Of a DNA stretch of 64,000 nt, positions 58,815 through 64,000 are shown piece after piece. The DNA is from Sceloporus undulatus. Lineage: Eukaryota; Chordata; Lepidosauria; Squamata; Phrynosomatidae. The notes beneath the pieces were generated by a model, which searched no databases, was not told the origin of the DNA, and saw only the letters and a program-made list of their open reading frames with translations. Each line of letters starts with the position of its first letter. Position 1 is the stretch's first letter. A program made the translations under genes and the position numbers. The DNA lies in assembly GCF_019175285.1 (NCBI RefSeq), contig NC_056523.1, forward strand, positions 182,428,732 through 182,492,731. Reading direction: 5' to 3'.

Positions 58815-59168
58815 TCTCAGTATTTTCCAGTGTCAAATTTGGCATCCTTCTCTCCACAAATAGAGAGAGGCCCCGGAGGCTTCCCATCACAAATTACATC
58901 CTGGATAGTATGGAGCAACGTTTTAACAAAAGTAGCCCTTTGGCAATGGAAAATTTCTCAGATTTAAACTTTGCAACCACTGTTTGTAAAATGGATGATC
59001 CCTCTTTAATCAGCTTGCATATAATTCCTTCTTCTGGTTTATATCCTTCCAGAATGGTTTGTGATGCCTTTATAAAGCAGCACAAGAAGCACCCAACTCA
59101 GAAGAGCTTTCTGTTGACACCCAAGCTTCACTGAATACTCAGAAGACTCTCTTCCTCTGCTTGTAACT
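58815..59168 (+). promoter_or_regulatory. SSP3 promoter and leader, TATA at 59071
   Basis: TATAAA at 59071-59076 in 'ttataaagcagcacaagaag', the same 20 bases as in SSP2. The similarity runs upstream to 'cagtattttccagtgt' and downstream through the leader ('agaagactc') into exon 1. Confidence 0.78.
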
Positions 59169-59232
59169 ATGGAAATGAAGCTGTGGGCCTCTCTTCTCCT
59201 TGCTGGTTTTGCCTTTATACTGGTGAACGCAG
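59169..59232 (+). CDS. SSP3 exon 1 (signal peptide)
   Basis: 21 codons plus one base; donor GCAG|GTAGGT. Two in-frame ATGs (59169 and 59175); either leaves the signal peptide intact. Confidence 0.88.
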
Positions 59233-60301
59233 GTAGGTCCCTCCACAGTCATGTTGTCTTTGGCTTTGCAGTCAACAAAAACCCTAGTTTTCCACTTCAT
59301 GCTATAATGGCCACTGTAATTTCCATGACTGAGAGTTCCAGTTTGGAAATTCAGTTTCAGTCCCTATGCTTATTTTTTCTATGACCTTCTCAGTAGAACA
59401 TAATCTGTGAAAATGGTGAGAATGGATGAGCAGAGTTTTTGAGGGAGCAGAAGTCAAGTCAATTTAGGAAAGCTAAAAGTGATACATCAATGAGCAGAGA
59501 GTTTTGAGAAGGAATGAGAAGACAAAGGATCACACATGCTGGGAGGACTGCTGTGGGTTTTAGATTGAGCTTTAAAGGAGCTATCCAATCTGCTGAATCT
59601 TGGGATAGGGTTCAGTACTTTGGATGTTAAAGATTGGACTCAAGTGCGAAGTGGATTCACTGTCCCACTGGCAAGGGTCACACTACTCATCCATTGGATA
59701 GGGGACTGCGGTAGAAAAGGGAGGAGGCAATGAAACCATGAGCCAGAGTTTTAGCTCAGAGGAGGGGAAACAATGACTAGATAGCAACAATACAGGACAA
59801 AGATGGACTCCACCTCAGGAAATCTATTAAAGTCATTTATATTATATAGGAAAGCATTCAAACATCTGCTTTCTAATGTGGAAAAATCCAAGAAAATAGC
59901 ATTGTGGATCGTATGGTCGATCAGCTCTAGTTTCTAGCTTGGTCTGCACTATGGATGTGTGTGCGTGTGTGTGTGTGCATAAATTGCTCGTATTAGATGT
60001 CAACACACCTTTATTTCCTCCAAGCAGCAAGTGCTTGAAACAGACATCTGACCGATGGTACAAAAGACTTTTTTTTCCTCTTGCAGAATCCCAAGCTGAT
60101 TGCAAACTCCGGAATACCGAACAGGGAACAGCAAGTCATAGACACCATACATCTGCCAGCCATGCCAAGTATGGTAGTGCCAGCCATGCCCAGCATCCCC
60201 AGCATGGGCATGCCAGCAATGCCAAGCATGCAGGTGCCAGCCATGCCCAGCATGAAGGTGCCAATCCCTCCAGACGCATCTTAGGAGGATTACTTGGCTA
60301 A
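59169..60301 (+). CDS. SSP3: small secreted His/Ala/Ser-rich peptide gene (2 exons)
   Basis: No named family recognised. Exons 59169-59232 and 60087-60301; 854-bp GT-AG intron in phase 1. The product is 92 aa. The first ATG gives ME before MKLWASLLLAGFAFILVNA; the second ATG (59175) corresponds to the SSP2 start. The mature part is 71 aa: ESQADCKLRNTEQGTASHRH, then imperfect (G)ASHAQH/ASHAKY units, ending NPSRRILGGLLG and TAA. It has 11 His and one Cys. The frame is fixed by the phase-1 splice (G|AA = Glu as in SSP2), by ASHA(Q/K) matching SSP2's ASDHAE, and by the tail shared with SSP1. His-rich repeats suggest possible metal binding or pH-dependent behaviour, as known for histatin-like peptides; this is a guess. 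It is the downstream tandem copy of SSP2. Confidence 0.84.
60087..60301 (+). CDS. SSP3 exon 2 (mature peptide)
   Basis: Acceptor TTTTTTCCTCTTGCAG|AA. Stop TAA at 60299-60301. A second frame rich in PAMPSM and an antisense frame are also open across the repeats but lack a matching splice phase. Confidence 0.86.
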
Positions 60302-60387
60302 CATCTAACATGCAATGTTATTGTGATTTTTAAAGGGTTCTAACTGTACCCTGATATAATTCTGTAACAAACTGCATTATATTGCCT

Positions 60388-60393
60388 AATAAA
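60388..60393 (+). promoter_or_regulatory. SSP3 poly(A) signal
   Basis: AATAAA 86 nt after the stop codon, followed by a GT/T-rich stretch (gagtttggttttgcttcc). Context matches SSP1 and SSP2. Confidence 0.88.
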
Positions 60394-61844
60394 AAACTAG
60401 AGATTAGTTATCTGCATACAAAATGAAACCAGAGTTTGGTTTTGCTTCCTTTTCCCTGGGTCTTATGGGCATATAGAAGTGGTAAGAAGAAATTGGGGAA
60501 ATTCTTTCAATCAAATGAGATGAAGTGGAGAAAAAATGTTCATGGAAAAATGATTTTTAATTCTTCTGTTAGGAAAAAAAAAGTTTAAGCATTTCCTATT
60601 GAGCAGCCTGAAATAAGAATGTCTGCAATAGATTCTATTCAGAAAATCTGCTACAATTAAAACACAGGGGACATTTGATTTAGGTGCACAGACTGAGCCC
60701 AGACTAGTATTACTGCTGAGATGCCTTCTGCTGCTACTGTCTTCTGGAAAGATGGCCAAGTACTTGCTTTCTGTAGGGCTAGAAGAGGACACTAGAATAG
60801 CTCTAATTGGAACTTTGGCTTCTGTTTCTAAAATCAATGGTGTTATTCTCTTAGTTAAATCATCCCCTATATATCAAAGTTCAGAAAACATTGCTTTGGG
60901 GGGGATGTGAGTGATAGTAGTGTACCTCACAAGAAGAGGAATTTGTATTCACAAGCAGAATGTAAGCAGCAACTAGCTCCACATCACAACCATCCCACAA
61001 ACAAGGTCCAAGAGAGAAATAAAGCAAGCTTAATCTTCTTTGTAAAAACACATGGAGTAGTTTTCCTTACAGATACTGAAGGTTTCATAATACTCATGAT
61101 GAAAAGCTTTTTAATGTGCCCTTCAAACGTAGAAGAGAGACAGAGACTACAAAATGCAGTACAAGCAAACTGAGACTAATTGACGCAGGGCTTTATCACA
61201 CTAGTCCCTGTTGTCATTGTTATTGCGTTAATGTAAGGAAACACATACAAACTGGTTTGGAAGCCATCCTTATCGCACGTCTTCAATTGCAAGACTGAAG
61301 ATGTAGTGGCCATTGCTGGTCCAGGACTCTCTTTCCCAGACTGTTCCTTAACTCTGCCTCCCTGCCCTATTGCAATATCCAGCATGTCTTTTGCAATTTT
61401 TTAAATCTCTTTTTTACACTGTTTAAGTGGGTGGGGGAGAAAATAATAAAAAAAAAATCTTTTTTTTAAACAAACCAGCCTGATTGGGGATAGCAAGGGG
61501 TGAGGTGGGGAGAGAAGAGGAGACTGAAATGATGGGACTGGTCAGTGCTGGAACTGCTTCCGGAAACTAATCATACACAGAGCTAATGCCACAGCAGTGA
61601 AATTGGCAGCTATTGATGAACCCATCAGCGAAAAGGTGTGCAACAGTCATGGTTGGAGAATAGCCCAGGTACAGTTCAATGACTACATCATTTGATAAGG
61701 TTCAACCACAGATATGACTATCCTGCTTTAATTACACTTTTTAGCCTTGTGGAATATTCTTCATAGAAAGAACAGAGATTACGGCTAAGACCAGCAATGA
61801 ATACATGTTATGCCCATAGTTAGAGTTGCTCTCTAGGGGCCTGA

Positions 61845-61990
61845 ATAGATGGGGCAGGATAGCATGGGCTGAACCTGTGCTATCCTGCCCCTGGTGCTCA
61901 CCACGGTGAGTCCCCGGGTTGCTGCCGGGATGGGTGGGTGTTCACACACCCATCCCTGCACTGACCTAGGATCTTGGACTGCTCTTTATC
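61845..61990. repeat. GC-rich palindromic block
   Basis: 'ggcaggatagcatgggc' is inverted in 'tgtgctatcctgcccc' within 50 bp, and further mirrored arms follow (tgctcaccacggtgag; tgggtgttcacacaccca). Probably a MITE of the type at 20935 and 50303. Confidence 0.5.
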
Positions 61991-62183
61991 TTCCCTGCAT
62001 GAGATTCATCTGAGAAGTCCCTCAGTTACCCTATCTGAAGTGGAAATGGGGGACCTGGCTGCACCCATGTGACCAAGTGCCCTGTTTTTGCCTCAGACTG
62101 TATGACTGGAGGGCTTCTCAGATGGATCGTACACCAGCAAGGTAAGGAGCACATGGGGGGCTATATGAACATGAGGTATCTTA

Positions 62184-62411
62184 GGCCCCATACAGACATG
62201 CCAAAATAAAGTTGCTTTGGGTTACTTTGGAGTTATGCTGTTTACATGATGCATGCGTACTACGGGTCCGGAAGCTGCGCTAAAGGTACAATCCAGTCGC
62301 AAGGACTAGAGCCCAGCTTTCAAGCAACTTCTTAGTACGCATGCATTATGTAAGAGGAATACCTCCAATGTGACCCGAAGTAGCTTTATTTTGGCCTGTC
62401 TGTGTGGGGCG
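62184..62411. mobile_element. Palindromic MITE, family 2
   Basis: Arms 'ccaaaataaagttgctttgg' and 'gaagtagctttattttggcc'; TTA on both sides (62181-62183, 62412-62414) is a 3-bp target duplication. Confidence 0.85.
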
Positions 62412-63394
62412 TTAGTCACTCCACACAAAACCAGGGCTATTTTACCCTGGGGTAAAGGCTGTTTACCTCGGGTCAGACCAGATGTTCCAGATCCATGTCT
62501 GTACAGGCAGGATTGGGTCCATTCCTGCCATAGGTGTTTTTGCCTACATCATTTAAACTAGATGCCACGAGGCTGGGGGGAAGCTGGGACATATGATTCA
62601 TGGGGGCAACCCCTAGGAGGGCAACTTGAGATACATGCATATTATCAACTACAGTGTATAGGGATGCTAAGGTTCTTACTGTTGGGAGTTACTGTGTCTT
62701 AAACAAAAGAAAAAATATTTTGAATGACAGGTGACATGGAGTGACATGTATTCTAAGTTACAGACATAGCAGACTCGCGGGCAGATGGCATGAGGCAAAG
62801 TTGCAGAAACGTGCATAATGATAGGTGACCCAGAACAGAACTGTGAGTCATTTTCTTGCGTGAGTGAAAGTTGCCAATATCAATAGCTGAGTGTTTTTGT
62901 TTTGGAACTCTGCTATGTTATTGTTTTGGCTGCATCTGGGTGATTTGTTCCCAGACTGCACTGAGAGTTGGCTTTCTCCTCACCAACAATTTATGCTCTC
63001 AAGAGATCTTGAGGAAGCTACACCCCTGAGATAAACTTTAGGGTGAAAAAATCAATTTTTTTGCCCTGTATGTCCTCTAGGGAACATTTCACCAAGTCTA
63101 CTAACTCTATTTTGAATTATTTACCTGTTTCTTGGACATTAACAAATGTCCAACATAAGTGGGTATCCATGCTCTTTTGATTGCTAAAAGATTAATACTG
63201 GAAGGTATTTTTAATCCACCTGTGAGCCAATGGATAGAAGGTCTAGTAACACTTGCAACATTTAAATTTTGATTGATTTGATTTATATCATATTAACATT
63301 TGATTGATATAAACTATAGAAAATATTATGAATAGAAAGACATAGATTATGACCTGGATGGAAAGAAACAAGAATTTGTTGGTACTCAGGACAT

Positions 63395-63800
63395 ACCATA
63401 TATTCTCAACTATATGTCAACCTCATGTATAAGTCAAGGGCCAGTTTTGAGGCCAAAATTATGGACTTTGATATGCCCCTTGGATAAGTCAGGGGTAAAA
63501 TTTAGGAGCATGTAATGAAGGATGTAAAGGACAAAGCAAAGGAATACAATAGCAACAAACCTACAAAATTCCAGCAGGCATAACTGTTTGGGCTTATACT
63601 ACAGACTGGATGGATGAGAAAGAGTAGAAGGGGGCCAGTGCTTCCAGGGCAGATTAAACTCTTGCCTTTCACCAGGGGATGGTTTTTGTGTGTATGTGTG
63701 TGATGTACAGTACTTACATTGACCTGTGGATAAGTCAACTCAGATTTTTGGGGTCAATTTTCAAACCTAAATTTCTAGATTTGAGTATATACAGTAGTTC
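63395..63800. mobile_element. MITE-like element with TATAAGTYGA ends
   Basis: 'catatattctcaactatatg', 'catgtataagtcaagggcca' and 'gtggataagtcaactcagat' correspond to the copy at 33180. The left and right ends are roughly inverted (TATATTCT...AGTATATA). Confidence 0.6.
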
Positions 63801-64000
63801 CTAGATCTCTCTGTATTCAGTTATTAGCAAATTCCAAATTATAGGATCTGCCTTATTCAAATGGGATCAAAATGTTGGATCTCCAGTTTTAATGGCATAA
63901 TGGAGAAAATGTAGACAAAGGGTTTGAAATTTACACCGAGTTATGATTTGAGACAGAATTTCTAGAAAATGATGTGCAGATGGTATTTTTCTCCTGACAG

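Larger units (their letters stand above)
60394..64000. other. Intergenic region downstream of SSP3
   Basis: No coding exon recognised. It holds a palindromic GC-rich block, a family-2 MITE and the TATAAGTYGA element; 60420-61180 and 62600-63380 show nothing I can name. Confidence 0.6.

Overview
The window looks like nuclear DNA of a squamate reptile, most likely an iguanian lizard. The signs are a TESPA1 gene with intact vertebrate exon-intron structure, many tRNA-derived SINEs ending in an (AAC)n-like tail, 5S-rRNA-derived SINEs, CR1 and L2 LINE tails, Penelope-like fragments and many palindromic MITEs. There are no bacterial, viral or organellar genes. The species call is an inference from repeat types.

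Layout. Positions 1-20093 hold no protein-coding exon I can support; this is the 5' flank of TESPA1 and is full of repeats. TESPA1 lies on the + strand (20107-39660): eight coding exons whose splice phases join without error into a 432-residue protein. Its 3'UTR runs to a poly(A) signal at 40547. From about 42.0 to 60.4 kb there are three small two-exon genes for secreted peptides that I cannot match to a named family. SSP1 is on the - strand (42122-46082, 60 aa), SSP2 on the + strand (51160-52195, 183 aa) and SSP3 on the + strand (59169-60301, 92 aa). These names are labels used here only. The rest, 60.4-64 kb, is intergenic repeat-rich DNA.

The three small genes are the main discovery. Each has a first exon that encodes almost only a 19-21 residue signal peptide, a phase-1 intron right after the signal peptide, and one terminal coding exon. 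The second exons share a GNAER(I/L)(L/V)G core and/or a Gly/Leu tail (RLLGGLL, RILGGLLG). SSP2 has turned the core into ten 15-residue units; SSP3 has His/Ala/Ser-rich units; SSP1 keeps one core followed by a Gly/Leu-rich tail. SSP2 and SSP3 also share a TATA promoter and more than 1 kb of upstream sequence, so they are a tandem duplication.

In mammals, from memory, the region just downstream of TESPA1 carries the fast-evolving secreted-peptide genes MUCL1, LACRT and DCD. The lizard genes sit in the corresponding place, and SSP1 is convergent with TESPA1. I infer that this is the reptile counterpart of that locus. Whether the genes are true orthologues or independent inventions, and whether the peptides are antimicrobial, lubricating or metal-binding, cannot be decided from sequence alone.
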